Shown: piece by piece, positions 39,917 through 51,920 of the stretch | Numbering within the stretch: position 1 is the first letter of the stretch | How the letters are laid out: each line of letters starts with the position of its first letter | NCBI RefSeq assembly: GCF_008692035.1 | Contig: NZ_VTFG01000001.1 | Coordinates: 3,101,501-3,165,500 of the forward strand | Reading direction: 5' to 3' | DNA length: 64,000 nucleotides | Origin: Pseudomonas marginalis | Lineage (GTDB): Bacteria > Pseudomonadota > Gammaproteobacteria > Pseudomonadales > Pseudomonadaceae | Position numbers and translations under genes: made by a program | The notes under the pieces: generated by a model | What the model was told of the DNA's origin: nothing | The model's database searches: none | Seen by the model: the letters and a program-made list of their open reading frames with translations, nothing else

Positions 39917-42442
39917 TTAGAGGCTGCGAGCAACCTGAACCTTCTCGTAGACTTCGATCTTGTCGCCAGCCTTGACGTCGTTGTAGCTCTTGACGCCGAT
40001 ACCGCATTCCATGCCGGCACGCACTTCGGAAGCGTCATCCTTGAAGCGGCGCAGGGATTCCAGCTCGCCTTCGAAGATAACGATGTCTTCACGCAGTACA
40101 CGGATTGGACGATTACGGTACACGGTACCTTCGATAACCATGCAGCCGGCGATCGCACCGAATTTCGGCGAGCGGAACACGTCACGTACTTCGGCGACAC
40201 CCAGGATGTTCTCCCGGACGTCACTGCCAAGCATACCGGTGAGGGCTTTCTTGACGTCTTCGATGATGTCGTAGATGACGTTGTAGTAACGCATGTCCAG
40301 GCCTTCCTGCTCGACGATCTTGCGAGCGCCAGCATCGGCACGCACGTTGAAGCCGAACAGTACAGCGTTGGAAGCCAGTGCCAGGTTGGCGTCGGACTCG
40401 GTGATACCACCGACACCGCCACCCACAACACGCACTTGCACTTCGTCGTTACCCAGGCCATTCAAGGCGCCGTTCAACGCTTCGAGGGAACCACGAACGT
40501 CAGACTTGAGGACGATGTTAAGCGTCTTCTTCTCGGCCTGGCCCATGTTCTCGAAGATGTTTTCCAGCTTGCCGGCATGCGCGCGAGCCAGTTTGACTTC
40601 ACGGAACTTGCCTTGACGGAACAGAGCCACTTCACGGGCTTTCTTCTCGTCAGACAGCACGCTCATCTCGTCGCCAGCGTCCGGGGTACCGTCCAGGCCG
40701 AGGATCTCGACAGGGATGGAAGGACCGGCTTCCTTGATTGGCTTGCCGTTCTCGTCGAGCATGGCACGTACACGGCCATAGTTCGAACCGACCAGTACCA
40801 TGTCGCCTTGACGCAGGGTACCGTCTTGAACCAGTACGGTTGCAACCGGGCCACGACCCTTGTCGAGACGCGACTCAACCACAACACCACGACCTGGGGC
40901 CGATGGGGTTGCTTTCAGTTCAAGTACTTCAGCTTGCAGCAGGACAGCTTCGAGCAGTTCGTCCACGCCAGTACCGACTTTCGCCGAAACCGAAACGAAT
41001 GGCGTATCACCGCCCCACTCTTCAGACGTCACGCCATGAACCGACAGTTCGCTACGGATGCGATCGAGATCGGCGCCCGGCTTGTCGATCTTGTTCACGG
41101 CAACAACCAGAGGAACACCAGCGGCTTTAGCGTGCTGGACAGCTTCAATGGTCTGCGGCATCACGCCGTCGTCCGCTGCAACGACCAGGATCACGATGTC
41201 AGTCGCCTTGGCACCACGGGCACGCATTGCGGTAAACGCGGCGTGACCTGGGGTGTCGAGGAAGGTGACCATGCCGCGCTCGGTTTCAACGTGGTACGCA
41301 CCGATGTGCTGGGTGATACCGCCGGCTTCGCCAGCAGCTACCTTGGCACGACGGATGTAGTCGAGCAGCGAAGTCTTACCATGGTCAACGTGGCCCATTA
41401 CGGTCACGACTGGCGCACGGGAGAATGTCTCGCCTTCAAACTTCAGGGACTCAGCCAGGGAATCTTCCAGGGCGGTGTCGCTGACCAGGGTCACTTTGTG
41501 GCCCAGTTCTTCGGCTACCAGTTGAGCAGTTTCCTGATCAAGCACCTGGTTGATGGTCGCTGGAGTACCCAGTTTGAACATGAACTTGATGATTTCAGCA
41601 GCCTTGACCGACATCTGGTTGGCAAGATCGCCAACCGTGATGGTCTCGCCGATCTGCACATCACGCACGACAGGGCCGGTTGGGCTCTGGAAACCGTGGG
41701 CGTTGCGTTTCTTCAGCTTGGCCTTGCCGCGACCACCACGACGGAAGCCATCGCTTTCTTCGTCGGTAGTCCGTGGAGCAACGCGTGGAGCAGGCGCTTT
41801 CTCTTTGACCGAAGCACGATGCGGAGCGTTTTTGCGCTCGCCATCGCCACCACCACCGCGACGATTGTTATCGTCGGCACGTGGTTTATCCGGACGACGA
41901 GGTTCTTCGCGCTTGCGGGCATCGGCAGCAGGTGCTGGTGCAGCGGCAACCGGAGCGGCCTCACGCACAGCGTCTGCAGGAGCGCCAGGCGCGGCTACCG
42001 CTTCAGTGGAAGCAGTTTGCGCAGCAGCAGGCTGACGACGCGCTTCTTCTTCGGCGCGACGCTTGGCTTCTTCTTCAGCCTTCTGACGTGCAGCATTTTC
42101 TACTGCGCGACGTTCTTCCAGTTCGCGTTTGCGCTCGGCTTCGATTTCTTCCGGGCTGCGCTGTACGAAGACTTTCTTCTTGCGTACTTCAACGCTGATG
42201 CTCTTGCTACCCGCAACCCGCAGGGTGCTGGTGGTTTTGCGCTGCAATGTAATCTTGCGCGGTTCTTCCACTTTCGCCTTGTGGCTGCTCTTCAAGTGAG
42301 TCAGCAAAGACTGCTTCTCACTATCGCTCACACCTTCATCGGCGGCGGTGTGCGGCAGACCTGCCTCACGCATCTGCTGCAACAGGCGCTCTACCGGTGT
42401 TTTGACCTCATCGGCCAGTTGTTTCACCGTGACTTGCGTCAT
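39917..42442 (-). CDS. infB: translation initiation factor IF-2
   Basis: GTPase that places fMet-tRNA on the 30S subunit and promotes 50S joining; 841 residues. N-terminal helical IF2N domain ([20 protein letters not shown]), a long charged, Ala/Glu/Arg-rich linker (about 105-250), second IF2N domain, then the G domain with G1 [10 protein letters not shown]3 DTPGH and G4 NKID, and C-terminal domains II-IV with [21 protein letters not shown]. Works with tRNA-fMet, encoded nearby. Possible internal starts producing shorter forms were not assessed. Confidence 0.98.
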   Translation of the reverse strand: MTQVTVKQLADEVKTPVERLLQQMREAGLPHTAADEGVSDSEKQSLLTHLKSSHKAKVEEPRKITLQRKTTSTLRVAGSKSISVEVRKKKVFVQRSPEEIEAERKRELEERRAVENAARQKAEEEAKRRAEEEARRQPAAAQTASTEAVAAPGAPADAVREAAPVAAAPAPAADARKREEPRRPDKPRADDNNRRGGGGDGERKNAPHRASVKEKAPAPRVAPRTTDEESDGFRRGGRGKAKLKKRNAHGFQSPTGPVVRDVQIGETITVGDLANQMSVKAAEIIKFMFKLGTPATINQVLDQETAQLVAEELGHKVTLVSDTALEDSLAESLKFEGETFSRAPVVTVMGHVDHGKTSLLDYIRRAKVAAGEAGGITQHIGAYHVETERGMVTFLDTPGHAAFTAMRARGAKATDIVILVVAADDGVMPQTIEAVQHAKAAGVPLVVAVNKIDKPGADLDRIRSELSVHGVTSEEWGGDTPFVSVSAKVGTGVDELLEAVLLQAEVLELKATPSAPGRGVVVESRLDKGRGPVATVLVQDGTLRQGDMVLVGSNYGRVRAMLDENGKPIKEAGPSIPVEILGLDGTPDAGDEMSVLSDEKKAREVALFRQGKFREVKLARAHAGKLENIFENMGQAEKKTLNIVLKSDVRGSLEALNGALNGLGNDEVQVRVVGGGVGGITESDANLALASNAVLFGFNVRADAGARKIVEQEGLDMRYYNVIYDIIEDVKKALTGMLGSDVRENILGVAEVRDVFRSPKFGAIAGCMVIEGTVYRNRPIRVLREDIVIFEGELESLRRFKDDASEVRAGMECGIGVKSYNDVKAGDKIEVYEKVQVARSL

Positions 42443-42469
42443 GCACTTCTCTCCTCAGGCCGCGCCTAA

Positions 42470-43951
42470 TTACTCGAACCAATGGGCTCGGGCGGCCATG
42501 ATCAACTTGCCGGCACGATCATCGTCAATGCCGTCGATGTCGAGCAGATCGTCAATAGACTGCTCGGCCAGGTCTTCGCGGGTAATTACGCCGCGCACCG
42601 CCAGTTCCATCGCCAAATCCTTGTCCATACCCTCAAGCGAGAGCAGGTCTTCGGCCGGATGGGCGTCTGCCAGCTTTTCCTCAGTAGCGATGGCTTTAGT
42701 CAACAAACGATCCTTGGCCCGAGCGCGAAGCTCGTTGACGGTGTCTTCGTCAAAGCCGTCGATGTTGAGCATTTCTTCCAACGGTACGTAGGCAATCTCT
42801 TCCAGGCTGGTGAAGCCTTCATCTACCAGCACCTGCGCCAGGTCTTCGTCGACTTCCAACTCGTCGATGAAGTTGCGCAGGATGTCACCGGTTTCAGCTT
42901 GCTGCTTAGCCTGGATGTCCGATTCGGTCATTACGTTCAGGGTCCAGCCGGTCAACTGGCTGGCCAGACGCACGTTCTGACCACCACGACCAATGGCCTG
43001 GGCCAGATTGTCTGCGCCAACGGCGATGTCCATTGCATGGGCATCTTCGTCAACGATAATTGCCGCCACTTCAGCCGGCGACATGGCATTGATCACGAAC
43101 TGCGCCGGGTTATCGTCCCAGAGGACGATGTCCACACGCTCACCACCCAATTCGCCCGACACTGCCTGGACGCGCGAACCGCGCATACCGATGCAAGCGC
43201 CTTGCGGGTCGATGCGTTTGTCCTTGGAGCGGACCGCGATCTTGGCACGCGAACCCGGGTCGCGGGACGCAGCCATGACTTCGATCAGGCCTTCGGCAAT
43301 TTCCGGCACCTCGATACGGAACAACTCAATCAGCATTTCCGGCGCAGTACGCGACAGAATCAACTGAGGGCCACGGTTCTCGGTGCGGATTTCCTTGAGC
43401 AGCGCACGCAAACGCACGCCAACACGGAAGGTTTCGCGAGAGATGATGTCTTCGCGGGCCAGCAACGCTTCAGCGTTGTTGCCCAGGTCGACGATCACAT
43501 TGTCGCGGGTCACTTTTTTCACGGTGCCGGAGATGATTTCCCCCAGGCGCTCGCGATAGGCATCAACGACTTGAGCGCGCTCGGCTTCGCGAACCTTCTG
43601 CACGATGACCTGCTTGGCGGTCTGTGCAGCAATACGGCCGAACTCGATGGACTCGATCTTTTCTTCAACGACATCACCGACCTGGGCGCCTGGGTGCGTT
43701 TCAGCAACCTTGCTTGGCCAGGTTTCGATGGCCGGATCATCAAGATCGGCCTCTTCGACGACCGTCCAGCGACGGAAAGTCTCATAGGCACCGGTGTGGC
43801 GGTTGATTTCCACACGCAGATCAACTTCGTCTTCAAAACGCTTTTTGGTAGCAGTGGCCAGGGCCAGCTCCAGCGCTTCAAAAATCACGTTTGCCGGTAC
43901 GCCCTTTTCATTGGATACCGACTCAACAACCAGCAGTACTTCTTTGCTCAT
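42470..43951 (-). CDS. nusA: transcription termination/antitermination protein NusA
   Basis: RNA polymerase-associated factor for pausing, termination and antitermination; 493 residues from [19 protein letters not shown]. The in-frame extension to 43972 would lie in the leader and is not family-like. N-terminal RNAP-binding domain, S1 (about 130-200, [22 protein letters not shown]), two KH domains (about 205-345) and two C-terminal acidic helix-hairpin-helix repeats (about 360-490). Located between rimP and infB as usual. Confidence 0.98.
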   Translation of the reverse strand: MSKEVLLVVESVSNEKGVPANVIFEALELALATATKKRFEDEVDLRVEINRHTGAYETFRRWTVVEEADLDDPAIETWPSKVAETHPGAQVGDVVEEKIESIEFGRIAAQTAKQVIVQKVREAERAQVVDAYRERLGEIISGTVKKVTRDNVIVDLGNNAEALLAREDIISRETFRVGVRLRALLKEIRTENRGPQLILSRTAPEMLIELFRIEVPEIAEGLIEVMAASRDPGSRAKIAVRSKDKRIDPQGACIGMRGSRVQAVSGELGGERVDIVLWDDNPAQFVINAMSPAEVAAIIVDEDAHAMDIAVGADNLAQAIGRGGQNVRLASQLTGWTLNVMTESDIQAKQQAETGDILRNFIDELEVDEDLAQVLVDEGFTSLEEIAYVPLEEMLNIDGFDEDTVNELRARAKDRLLTKAIATEEKLADAHPAEDLLSLEGMDKDLAMELAVRGVITREDLAEQSIDDLLDIDGIDDDRAGKLIMAARAHWFE

Positions 43952-43998
43952 CGTACGCCTCGCCTTTCGCAAGCCATTGGATCCGCGGGATCCGCGTC

Positions 43999-44457
43999 TC
44001 AGTCAAAACTGGGAATAATGTTGGCCTTGTCGATCATATCGATCGGCAACAGGAACTCATGGTCTTCTACCTGCACCACGACATCCTGTTCTTCTACACC
44101 GCGCAGAAGGCCCTGAAAGTTGCGACGCCCTTCAAACGGGGATCGCAGCTTGATCTTCACTTGTTCACCGGCAAATTTTGCAAACTGATCAATAGTGAAC
44201 AGTGGGCGTTCCATGCCTGGCGAGGAAACTTCGAGGGTGTACTCAACGGAGATAGGATCTTCAACATCCAGAACACCGCTGATCTGACGGCTGACAATGG
44301 CACAATCGTCCACCAGCACGCCGCCCTCTTTATCGATATAAACGCGCAACATTGAGTGGCGACCTTGAGCCGAAAACTCAATACCCCAGCATTCATAGCC
44401 TAGGGCCACGACCACCGGGGCCAACAAGGCCTGCAACTCTTCTAGCTTGCTCGACAC
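43999..44457 (-). CDS. rimP: ribosome maturation factor RimP
   Basis: Required for 30S maturation; 152 residues. Start is GTG at 44457 with GGGGGTT upstream; the longer frame to 44520 runs into a terminator hairpin and is not family-like. Motifs [33 protein letters not shown] and [10 protein letters not shown]. First gene of rimP-nusA-infB-rbfA-truB-rpsO-pnp. Confidence 0.96.
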   Translation of the reverse strand: MSSKLEELQALLAPVVVALGYECWGIEFSAQGRHSMLRVYIDKEGGVLVDDCAIVSRQISGVLDVEDPISVEYTLEVSSPGMERPLFTIDQFAKFAGEQVKIKLRSPFEGRRNFQGLLRGVEEQDVVVQVEDHEFLLPIDMIDKANIIPSFD

Positions 44458-44503
44458 CTGAACCCCCTCGTGCATGTATGTGCATGCTGTGCAAAATAAA
44501 AAA

Positions 44504-44520
44504 ATGGGCGAAACGCCCAT
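44504..44520 (-). terminator. stem-loop with T-run immediately before rimP
   Basis: ATGGGCG-AAA-CGCCCAT, 7-bp stem; on the minus strand it is followed by six Ts (44503-44498). Transcription from the tRNA genes should stop here at least partly; the rimP ribosome-binding site lies about 35 bases on. Confidence 0.8.
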
Positions 44521-44526
44521 CCTTGA

Positions 44527-44548
44527 AACGCCGTCGAACAGCGGCGTT
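44527..44548 (-). repeat. second stem-loop of the rimP leader
   Basis: AACGCCG (44527-44533) and CGGCGTT (44542-44548), 7-bp stem with 8-base loop. It is the middle of three consecutive hairpins between tRNA-fMet and rimP. Confidence 0.5.
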
Positions 44549-44569
44549 GAAAGTGTCCAGCTAACAAAA

Positions 44570-44587
44570 AGCCCCTTAAAAGGGGCT
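44570..44587 (-). terminator. tRNA-fMet terminator
   Basis: AGCCCC-TTAAAA-GGGGCT (44570-44587); read on the minus strand the stem is followed by TTTTTG. It starts 11 bases after the tRNA 3' end. Confidence 0.75.
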
Positions 44588-44597
44588 CCGCTAAAAC

Positions 44598-44674
<77 letters not shown>

Positions 44675-44741
44675 ACAAAGCTGGGGCGGAAGTATACGAC
44701 CGATCCCTTACAGGGTCAATGTAACCTTCCACCTACAAGAA

Positions 44742-44759
44742 AGCCCGCAACAGCGGGCT
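44742..44759 (-). terminator. tRNA-Leu terminator
   Basis: AGCCCGC-AACA-GCGGGCT, 7-bp stem; on the minus strand followed by TTTCTTG. It lies 11 bases downstream of tRNA-Leu. Confidence 0.65.
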
Positions 44760-44770
44760 CTCCTGATAAT

Positions 44771-44856
44771 TGGTACCGAGAAGGGGACTCGAACCCCTAC
44801 ACCCTATGGGCACAACCACCTCAAGGTTGCGTGTCTACCAATTCCACCACCTCGGC
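44771..44856 (-). tRNA. tRNA-Leu (anticodon GAG)
   Basis: 86 nt with encoded CCA and a long variable arm, minus strand GCCGAGGTGGTGGAATTGGT at the 5' end; anticodon loop CTTGAGG gives GAG, reading CUC/CUU. Located between secG and tRNA-fMet, an arrangement common in pseudomonads. Confidence 0.96.
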
Positions 44857-44878
44857 AATACAGCGTTTACAACCCTTC

Positions 44879-45262
44879 TTACTTCTGCTCTTGAGCTGGA
44901 GGTACGTCAGTCGCTGGAGTAGCCGACTTTTGCTCTTGAAGCACCGGGACATCATCAGAAGCCGGTTTTGCTTTTGGAACCTCCAACACTGCTGGGTTTG
45001 GCAAACCTACCTGAGTCAGCACATGAGCCTTCTCTTTAGCAAAGTAACCTAACCCCAAGCTGGTTATGAAGAAACCGGCGGCAAGTATAGCAGTAAACTT
45101 ACTAAGAAAGGTAGAGGAACCTTGGCTTCCGAACACAGTATTTGAAGCACCTGCACCGAAAGACGCACCAGCATCCGCACCTTTACCCTGTTGCAACAAA
45201 ACCAGGGCAACTACGCCCAGGGCAGCCAACAGATGAAAAACGACTACGACTGTTTCCAGCAT
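44879..45262 (-). CDS. secG: preprotein translocase subunit SecG
   Basis: Small inner-membrane subunit of SecYEG; 127 residues from [20 protein letters not shown]. Two transmembrane helices (about 3-22 and 51-72) flank the conserved cytoplasmic loop [24 protein letters not shown]. The C-terminal tail is long, Pro/Ala/Gln rich, and ends in a repeated PPAQEQK-like string. The upstream in-frame extension to 45310 overlaps tpiA and is rejected. Four bases after tpiA. Confidence 0.95.
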   Translation of the reverse strand: MLETVVVVFHLLAALGVVALVLLQQGKGADAGASFGAGASNTVFGSQGSSTFLSKFTAILAAGFFITSLGLGYFAKEKAHVLTQVGLPNPAVLEVPKAKPASDDVPVLQEQKSATPATDVPPAQEQK

Positions 45263-45266
45263 TTTT

Positions 45267-46022
45267 TCAGTTTCCCGCGGCGCGACAAATCGCACCGAAC
45301 TCATCTGCATTCAGGGAAGCTCCACCAATGAGCCCCCCATCGATATCCGGCATGCCGAACAGTTCGACCGCATTGGCCGCCTTCACGCTGCCGCCGTATA
45401 GAAGCCGCACACCTTGTGCGACTTCAGAATTCTCTGCCGCCAACTGCGCGCGGATGGCTGCGTGCACATCCTGCGCCTGTTGCGGTGTAGCAGTCAGCCC
45501 GGTACCAATGGCCCAGACCGGCTCGTAAGCAATTACCGCCTTTGCGAACGCACCAACACCCAGCTCCTCGATGATGCTGCCAAGCTGACGCGAGACAACT
45601 TCAAGAGTCTTGCCCGATTCCCGCTGCTCAAGGGTCTCCCCAATACACAACACCGGAATCAAGCCACAAGCCTGCGCTGCTGCGAACTTGCGATTGAGTG
45701 TCCCATCACGCTCGCCCATCATCTGACGGCGCTCGGAGTGCCCGACAAGCACATAGGAACAACCCGCATCAACCAGCTGACTCGGTGCAATCTCACCGGT
45801 CAACGCACCTTGCATGGCTTCCACCGCAGAGTTCTGCGCGCCGACCTGAATCGACTTACCTTTCAAGCCATCCACCACTTGGGTGATATGCAAGCAAGGC
45901 GGGAACACCGCGATATCAACACCGCTAGGCAAGGCCAAGTGACGAAGGCCATTGATCAGCTCAGCGACACTGGCGCGGGTACCGTGCATCTTCCAGTTAC
46001 CAGCTACCATAGTGCGACGCAT
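45267..46022 (-). CDS. tpiA: triose-phosphate isomerase
   Basis: Interconverts dihydroxyacetone phosphate and glyceraldehyde-3-phosphate; 251 residues, usual length. Catalytic residues visible as Lys in AGNWKMHG, His in VGHSERR, Glu in [11 protein letters not shown], and phosphate-binding LYGGSVKA. It lies between glmM and secG. Confidence 0.97.
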   Translation of the reverse strand: MRRTMVAGNWKMHGTRASVAELINGLRHLALPSGVDIAVFPPCLHITQVVDGLKGKSIQVGAQNSAVEAMQGALTGEIAPSQLVDAGCSYVLVGHSERRQMMGERDGTLNRKFAAAQACGLIPVLCIGETLEQRESGKTLEVVSRQLGSIIEELGVGAFAKAVIAYEPVWAIGTGLTATPQQAQDVHAAIRAQLAAENSEVAQGVRLLYGGSVKAANAVELFGMPDIDGGLIGGASLNADEFGAICRAAGN

Positions 46023-46088
46023 GCTGTACCTCGTCGGTCAAAGTGGGCGCAGATGTTACCCAACCACATCATCACTGGCAAGCCGAAT

Positions 46089-47426
46089 TCAGGCGCAAAC
46101 TTCAGTTACCAGTTTTGCCAGGTCTTCGGCATGGCCGCGAACCTGTATTTCGTCGTCACCTTCGACCATGACGCGCACCAAAGGCTCTGTGCCGGACTTG
46201 CGTAGCAATACCCGTCCACGACCAGCCATTGCCAGGGTCGCGCGTTCGCAAGCCTCTTTGACAGCAGGGTGCTCGATCGGGTTTTCCCCACCTGCGAAAC
46301 GCACGTTCAGCAATACTTGCGGGCATTTGCGCAAAGCCTGACGCGCCTGGGCCAGGCTCTCTTCGCGGCGACGCAAAGCCAATAGCACCTGCAACGCCGC
46401 AATAATCGCGTCACCGGTGGTGGTGTGCTGGAAGCACACCACGTGCCCGGAGTTCTCACCACCTACCTGCCAGTTACGCTCCAGCAGCTCGGCGATCACA
46501 TACCGGTCACCGACGTTGGCGCGAACAAAAGGAATACCCAGGTCTGCCAATGCCAGCTCAAGCCCCAGGTTGCTCATCAGCGTACCGACGACACCGCCTT
46601 GCAGCTTGTTACGCTCATGCAGGTCGCGGGCAATGATGAACAACAGATCATCGCCGTCCACCACTGCACCGGTATGGTCAACCATCAGCACGCGGTCGCC
46701 GTCACCGTCGAAGGCAATCCCAAGGTCGGCGTGCTCGGCCAGGACTGCGGCCTGCAACTGCTCCATATGAGTGGAGCCGCAGTTTTCGTTGATATTCAAT
46801 CCGTTGGGCTGAGCCGACAGCACTGTCACGTCTGCGCCAAGCTCCCTGAATACGCTTGGCGCGACTTTGTAGGTCGCACCATGGGCGCAGTCGACAACAA
46901 CCTTCAGGCCGGCAAAATTGGTACTGGTAGGCACACTGCTCTTGCAGAACTCGATATAACGACCGGACGCGTCATTGATGCGCGACACCTTGCCCAGCTT
47001 GCTGGACTCGACCACGGTCATCGGCGCATCCAACAGTTCTTCGATCATCAACTCGATCTCATCCGGCAACTTGGTGCCCTGACCGGAGAAGAACTTGATG
47101 CCGTTGTCGTCATGTGGATTGTGCGAAGCACTGATCACAATACCGGCCTCAGCGTGAAAGGTACGCGTCAGGTATGCAATCGCGGGCGTCGGCATTGGCC
47201 CCAGCAACATCACATCGGCGCCTGCGGCGGATAAGCCGGCCTCAAGCGCTGATTCAAACATGTATCCCGAAATCCGGGTGTCCTTGCCCACCAGGATGCG
47301 GCACGCCCCCATGCTGCGGAAAGCCATACCAGCCGCCCATCCAAGCTTGAGCATGAAATCAGGAGTAATCGGAAACTCGCCGACCCGACCACGGATACCG
47401 TCGGTGCCAAAGTATTTTTTAGTCAT
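46089..47426 (-). CDS. glmM: phosphoglucosamine mutase
   Basis: Converts glucosamine-6-phosphate to glucosamine-1-phosphate for UDP-GlcNAc and thus peptidoglycan and LPS; 445 residues from [19 protein letters not shown]. An upstream extension to 47468 lies in the folP gap and is rejected. Phosphoserine loop [19 protein letters not shown], metal loop [11 protein letters not shown], sugar loop GGENSGHVV and phosphate loop [12 protein letters not shown] are all present. Starts 16 bases after folP. Confidence 0.97.
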   Translation of the reverse strand: MTKKYFGTDGIRGRVGEFPITPDFMLKLGWAAGMAFRSMGACRILVGKDTRISGYMFESALEAGLSAAGADVMLLGPMPTPAIAYLTRTFHAEAGIVISASHNPHDDNGIKFFSGQGTKLPDEIELMIEELLDAPMTVVESSKLGKVSRINDASGRYIEFCKSSVPTSTNFAGLKVVVDCAHGATYKVAPSVFRELGADVTVLSAQPNGLNINENCGSTHMEQLQAAVLAEHADLGIAFDGDGDRVLMVDHTGAVVDGDDLLFIIARDLHERNKLQGGVVGTLMSNLGLELALADLGIPFVRANVGDRYVIAELLERNWQVGGENSGHVVCFQHTTTGDAIIAALQVLLALRRREESLAQARQALRKCPQVLLNVRFAGGENPIEHPAVKEACERATLAMAGRGRVLLRKSGTEPLVRVMVEGDDEIQVRGHAEDLAKLVTEVCA

Positions 47427-47442
47427 AAGTGCTCCATCATTC

Positions 47443-48294
47443 TTATTCGGCTGATTCCACAGCTGCAATCATGCGTACCACATCCAAGGTCTCAGCAACG
47501 TCATGCACACGCAAGATGCGCGCACCCTTGGTCACCGCGAGCGCCGCCAGTGCAAGACCGCCGTACAACCGCTCACCCACCGGACGGCTCAATGCCAGCC
47601 CTATCATGCTCTTGCGCGAAACACCGACCAACAGGGGCCGACCAAGGGCATGCAAGGACTCCATGTGTTTGAACAAACTCAAATTGTGTTGCAGGGTCTT
47701 GGCGAAACCAAACCCCGGATCAAGGATGATCCTTTCCGGCGCAATACCTACCGCGACGCACTGGGCAACGCGCTCGGAGAGAAAACCACTCACTTCACCA
47801 ACTAGGTCATCATAGTGCGGGCTGTCCTGCATATTGCCGGGCTCACCCAGCATATGCATCAAACACACCGGCAAACCGGTAGCTGCGGCTGCATCCAGGG
47901 CACCGTCGCGCCGCAGGGACCGCACATCGTTGATCAAGCCGGCACCTAATCGCGCAGTCTCACGCATCACGGCCGGGGTGGAGGTATCAACCGAAATGAT
48001 CACATCCAACTCTCGAGCGATGCGCTCGACAATCGGCGCCACGCGCTCCAACTCCTCCAGAGGAGAAACTGCGCGAGCACCAGGCCGAGTCGATTCACCG
48101 CCCACATCAATCAAGGTCGCGCCGGCCGCCACCATGGCTTCTGCGTGACGCAATGCAGCATCAAGCTGGCTGAAGCGGCCACCATCGGAAAAGGAGTCAG
48201 GGGTTACATTAAGAATGCCCATGACATGCGTATGGGCCAAATCAAGAACCCGGTTGCCGCAAGGCAACCGGGGGGAGGACGGAGCAAAAGTCAT
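47443..48294 (-). CDS. folP: dihydropteroate synthase
   Basis: Joins p-aminobenzoate to hydroxymethyl-dihydropterin pyrophosphate, the target of sulfonamides; 283 residues, TIM barrel. Motifs [17 protein letters not shown] (about 25-40), [11 protein letters not shown] (about 62-72), and [17 protein letters not shown] at the C-terminus. Eight bases after ftsH and 16 bases before glmM, the conserved ftsH-folP-glmM order. Confidence 0.96.
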   Translation of the reverse strand: MTFAPSSPRLPCGNRVLDLAHTHVMGILNVTPDSFSDGGRFSQLDAALRHAEAMVAAGATLIDVGGESTRPGARAVSPLEELERVAPIVERIARELDVIISVDTSTPAVMRETARLGAGLINDVRSLRRDGALDAAAATGLPVCLMHMLGEPGNMQDSPHYDDLVGEVSGFLSERVAQCVAVGIAPERIILDPGFGFAKTLQHNLSLFKHMESLHALGRPLLVGVSRKSMIGLALSRPVGERLYGGLALAALAVTKGARILRVHDVAETLDVVRMIAAVESAE

Positions 48295-48302
48295 TTCAAA
48301 CC

Positions 48303-50213
48303 TTAATGATCAGCTGCCGGGCCACCGATTGGGGTTTCAGGGCGTTCGTTCTGAACCACAGGCGGGGTGCCCGAAGTACCCGAACCACCTTCCCAATCAC
48401 GAGGCTCACGAGGTGCCCGACCGGCCATAATGTCGTCGATCTGGTCTGCGTCGATGGTCTCGTACTTCATCAGTGCATCAGCCATTGCATCAAGTTTGTC
48501 GCGATTATCCGTCAGGATCTGCTTGGCAGTGCCGTAGCACTGGTCAATGATACTGCGCACCTCAGAATCGATCAGCTTGGCTGTCTCACCGGAGAAACTG
48601 GCGTTTTGACCACCGCCGCCACGCCCCAGGAATACTTCACCTTCTTCTTCGGCATACATCAAAGGACCGAGTTTTTCCGACAAGCCCCACTTGGTCACCA
48701 TGTTCCGCGCAATCTGGCTGGCGCGCATGATGTCGTTGGAAGCCCCAGTGGTCACGCCGTCGAAGCCCAAGGTCATTTCTTCAGCAATTCGACCGCCGTA
48801 CAGCGAGCAGATCTGACTGATCAGCGCACGCTTGGAGAGGCTATAGCGATCCTCCTCCGGCAGGAACATGGTGACACCCAACGCACGACCACGAGGAATA
48901 ATCGACACTTTGTAGACCGGGTCATGCTCAGGCACGACGCGCCCCACAATGGCGTGGCCGGCTTCGTGATAAGCAGTGTTCTGCTTCTCTTTTTCGGACA
49001 TGACCATGGATTTGCGCTCAGCGCCCATCATGATCTTGTCTTTCGCCAACTCGAACTCTTTCATTTCAACGATGCGCTTGCCGGTACGGGCTGCAAACAG
49101 CGAAGCCTCGTTCACCAGGTTGGCCAGGTCAGCACCCGAGAACCCCGGGGTACCACGGGCAATCACAGCCGGTGCAACGTCGTCGCCCATTGGCACTTTG
49201 CGCATGTGCACTTTCAGGATTTGTTCGCGCCCACGGATGTCCGGCAGGCCAACCACCACCTGGCGGTCAAAGCGGCCTGGACGCAGCAGCGCAGGATCCA
49301 ACACGTCCGGACGGTTGGTTGCCGCGATGACGATGATGCCGTCATTCATCTCGAAACCATCCATCTCGACCAGCAACTGGTTGAGGGTTTGCTCACGCTC
49401 ATCATGACCACCGCCCATGCCAGCACCACGATGGCGACCAACGGCGTCGATTTCATCGATGAAGATGATGCATGGCGCATGCTTCTTGGCCTGTTCGAAC
49501 ATGTCGCGAACGCGGCTCGCACCGACACCGACGAACATTTCAACGAAGTCAGAACCGGAAATGGTGAAGAACGGTACCTTGGCTTCGCCGGCAATGGCCT
49601 TGGCCAGCAAGGTTTTACCGGTACCTGGAGGGCCGACCATCAGCACGCCGCGAGGAATACGGCCACCCAGGCGCTGGAATTTGCCTGGATCGCGCAAGAA
49701 CTCAACCAACTCGCCGACTTCTTCCTTGGCTTCGTCGCAACCCGCTACGTCCGCCAGGGTAGTCTTTACCTGATCTTCAGAGAGCAGGCGCGCCTTGCTC
49801 TTGCCGAAGCTCATCGGCCCGCCCTTGCCTCCCGCACCGCCTTGCATCTGGCGCATGAAGAACATGAACACGGCAATGATCACCAGGATCGGGAAGCTTG
49901 CCACCAGGAGTTGAGTCCAGATGCTCTGCTGCTCAGGCTGCTTGCCTTCGACAACCACGTGGTTATCCACCAGGTCGCCGATCAGACCGTTGTCCTGAAT
50001 TGCCGGACGAATGGTCTTGAAGCTGTCGCCATCGTTGCGTTTGCCGGTGATCACGTAGCCATCAACCGCTACGCGCTCGACCTTGCCATCCTTAACTTGC
50101 TGGATGAAGTCGGAATAGTTGAGGGTCTGCGGCTCGTTAGGGCTGGAGAAGTTGTTCATCACCGTCACGAGGACAGCCGCGATGATCAACCACAGGATCA
50201 GATTCTTTGCCAT
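48303..50213 (-). CDS. ftsH: ATP-dependent zinc metalloprotease FtsH
   Basis: Membrane-bound AAA+ protease that removes damaged membrane proteins and regulates LPS and heat-shock factors; 636 residues from [18 protein letters not shown]. Two transmembrane helices (about 4-22 and 97-117), AAA domain with Walker A GPPGTGKT and second-region SRH text, and the zinc protease motif HEAGH with third ligand Asp further on. Three in-frame upstream codons to 50222 are unlikely to be used. Followed by folP. Confidence 0.97.
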   Translation of the reverse strand: MAKNLILWLIIAAVLVTVMNNFSSPNEPQTLNYSDFIQQVKDGKVERVAVDGYVITGKRNDGDSFKTIRPAIQDNGLIGDLVDNHVVVEGKQPEQQSIWTQLLVASFPILVIIAVFMFFMRQMQGGAGGKGGPMSFGKSKARLLSEDQVKTTLADVAGCDEAKEEVGELVEFLRDPGKFQRLGGRIPRGVLMVGPPGTGKTLLAKAIAGEAKVPFFTISGSDFVEMFVGVGASRVRDMFEQAKKHAPCIIFIDEIDAVGRHRGAGMGGGHDEREQTLNQLLVEMDGFEMNDGIIVIAATNRPDVLDPALLRPGRFDRQVVVGLPDIRGREQILKVHMRKVPMGDDVAPAVIARGTPGFSGADLANLVNEASLFAARTGKRIVEMKEFELAKDKIMMGAERKSMVMSEKEKQNTAYHEAGHAIVGRVVPEHDPVYKVSIIPRGRALGVTMFLPEEDRYSLSKRALISQICSLYGGRIAEEMTLGFDGVTTGASNDIMRASQIARNMVTKWGLSEKLGPLMYAEEEGEVFLGRGGGGQNASFSGETAKLIDSEVRSIIDQCYGTAKQILTDNRDKLDAMADALMKYETIDADQIDDIMAGRAPREPRDWEGGSGTSGTPPVVQNERPETPIGGPAADH

Positions 50214-50413
50214 ATCGTTCAATTAACTACCCTCTGAAGCAAGCTCCGCTACTGGCGCGCGCTTCGCATGATATTCACCGGCCTAACTTACTACATTACC
50301 TACAACTCTGGCAGGCGCCGTCTGTAACCCTTTGTGAAACTTTGACTACACAATATTCGTAAAGCTTCGTGACGAAAGCGATATAAAAAAACCTATCGCC
50401 CTCCTCGAATTCC

Positions 50414-51064
50414 TCAAAAACGCTCTTCACTCGCCGCGCCTTCGACGCCACGGAAGCCGCGGCACAGCAGGTATTGCTCCCTGGACCGGTCCCGGGAAGA
50501 GTCTGGTTTACGCGTCTGCACCTTGTCGAACAATTTGCGGATGTTCTTGTGGTACTCGTCGAAACCCTCTCCCTGGAACACCTTCACCAGGAAATCGCCA
50601 CCGGGACGCAACACCCGACCCGCCAAATCCAGCGCCAATTCGCAAAGGAACATGGCCCGCGGCATATCAACGGCCGGTAATCCACTCATATTGGGGGCCA
50701 TGTCGGAAATCACAAGGTCTACCTGCGAATTTCCCACAGCCTCAAGGATCTGGGCGAGCACTGTGTCCTGGGTAAAGTCTCCATGAACAAAGGTCACATC
50801 CGGGATGCTGTCCATTTCCAGGATGTCGGAAGCAATCAGGCGACCTTGACCACCAATCAGACGACTGGTCACCTGGGACCAGCCACCGGGAGCCGCGCCA
50901 AGATCGATGACGCTCATGCCTGGACGAATCAACTTGTCCTTGTCCTGGATCTCCAACAGCTTGTAGCTGGCCCGGGAACGATAGCCATCCTTTTGCGCCT
51001 TTTTGACGTAAGGATCGTTGAAATGCTCTTGCAGCCACTTAAGGCTAGTTTTGGAACGGGCCAC
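50414..51064 (-). CDS. rlmE: 23S rRNA (uridine2552-2'-O)-methyltransferase
   Basis: FtsJ/RrmJ, heat-shock linked 2'-O-methyltransferase of U2552 in the large subunit; 216 residues. SAM motif [14 protein letters not shown] (about 53-66), catalytic tetrad contributions from Lys in RASYKLLEI, Asp in [11 protein letters not shown], and Lys in [10 protein letters not shown]. Conserved next to ftsH. Divergent with yhbY across a 105-base gap. A 200-base gap follows toward ftsH, with a short inverted repeat GCGATA/TATCGC near 50380-50400 and no gene. Confidence 0.96.
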   Translation of the reverse strand: MARSKTSLKWLQEHFNDPYVKKAQKDGYRSRASYKLLEIQDKDKLIRPGMSVIDLGAAPGGWSQVTSRLIGGQGRLIASDILEMDSIPDVTFVHGDFTQDTVLAQILEAVGNSQVDLVISDMAPNMSGLPAVDMPRAMFLCELALDLAGRVLRPGGDFLVKVFQGEGFDEYHKNIRKLFDKVQTRKPDSSRDRSREQYLLCRGFRGVEGAASEERF

Positions 51065-51169
51065 GGGCCACCTCGAAAATAAAACGGGTCGTGATTAACT
51101 GGGCGGTCCCGGACTCGCTCGGGTAAACTGGCCGCCGCTTTTTACAAGATCAGACGCAGGGGTCAGATT

Positions 51170-51478
51170 ATGCCGCTCACTCAAGAGCAGAAGAAACAGT
51201 ACAAATCCATTGGCCACCATCTGAAACCAGTTCTGATTGTGGCAGACAACGGTTTGACTGAAGGTGTGTTAGCCGAACTTGAACGCGCATTGGGCGATCA
51301 CGAACTGATCAAGATCAAGGTCAACATCCTTGACCGCGAGGCGCGCCTGGCCGCCATTGCAGAACTGTGCAAGGCTGGCAAGGCGGACCTGGTTCAGGTC
51401 ATCGGCAAGATGGCGCTGCTGTATCGCAAGAACTTCAGCGTCAACAAGCAACTGTCGAACGTACACCGCTTCAAGTAA
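51170..51478 (+). CDS. yhbY: YhbY family RNA-binding protein (CRS1-YhbY domain)
   Basis: A 102-residue single CRM-domain protein that associates with pre-50S particles. Family text SIGHHLKPVLIVADNGLTEGVLAELERAL in residues about 14-42 and GKMALLYRKNF near 85-95, with the KIKVNILDR strand in between. Divergent from rlmE, the typical order. A hairpin GGGCGTGC-TTC-GCGCGCCC (51492-51510) follows, overlapping the end of the convergent gene. Confidence 0.94.
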   Translation: MPLTQEQKKQYKSIGHHLKPVLIVADNGLTEGVLAELERALGDHELIKIKVNILDREARLAAIAELCKAGKADLVQVIGKMALLYRKNFSVNKQLSNVHRFK

Positions 51479-51487
51479 TACAAAGGG

Positions 51488-51892
51488 TCACGGGCGTGCT
51501 TCGCGCGCCCCGCCACTCCATCCCGGAGCAGGCTGTATAACCAGCACCAGGCCGGAGAACCCTAGCACAAGATAGCTGAATAGCTGCCAGCGCAACGCTT
51601 CCGGCAGCCAGACATGCACAATGCAATACATTGCACACGCATACAGCGCCATCAACAGCAGTTGGCCGCGAATATCCCGCCACAGACTCTCCAAGCCTTC
51701 AGCCTTGACCAGCACCAACGCCTGAAGTGCTACGCACGCCGCCGCGAAACCCACCAGCAGCGCACTCAGTAATCCATCGATTTCATCGATCAGCAACGGA
51801 GCCAGGCCAATCACGCCCAGCACCGGCAATACACCAAGATGTAACAACCATAGGCCGCCCACCCAAAGCATCTGGGCAAGCTGCCAAAGCAT
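51488..51892 (-). CDS. DUF4149-type small membrane protein
   Basis: A 134-residue inner-membrane protein with about four hydrophobic segments, starting MLWQLAQMLWVGGLWLLHLG. An upstream in-frame extension to 51943 is basic, overlaps greA and is unlikely. It begins 28 bases after greA, so is probably co-transcribed with carB-greA. No catalytic motifs are visible; the family has no assigned function that I know of. Confidence 0.8.
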   Translation of the reverse strand: MLWQLAQMLWVGGLWLLHLGVLPVLGVIGLAPLLIDEIDGLLSALLVGFAAACVALQALVLVKAEGLESLWRDIRGQLLLMALYACAMYCIVHVWLPEALRWQLFSYLVLGFSGLVLVIQPAPGWSGGAREARP

Positions 51893-51920
51893 GGCGCCCG
51901 CACGAAGCGGGCGCCGCCTT

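Noticed and set aside
39881..42469. 862-codon plus-strand frame opposite infB
   Set aside because: Antisense artefact of infB codon usage; low-complexity His/Phe/Thr-rich product without domains.
48306..50237. 643-codon plus-strand frame opposite ftsH
   Set aside because: Shadow of ftsH, no start signal or family resemblance.
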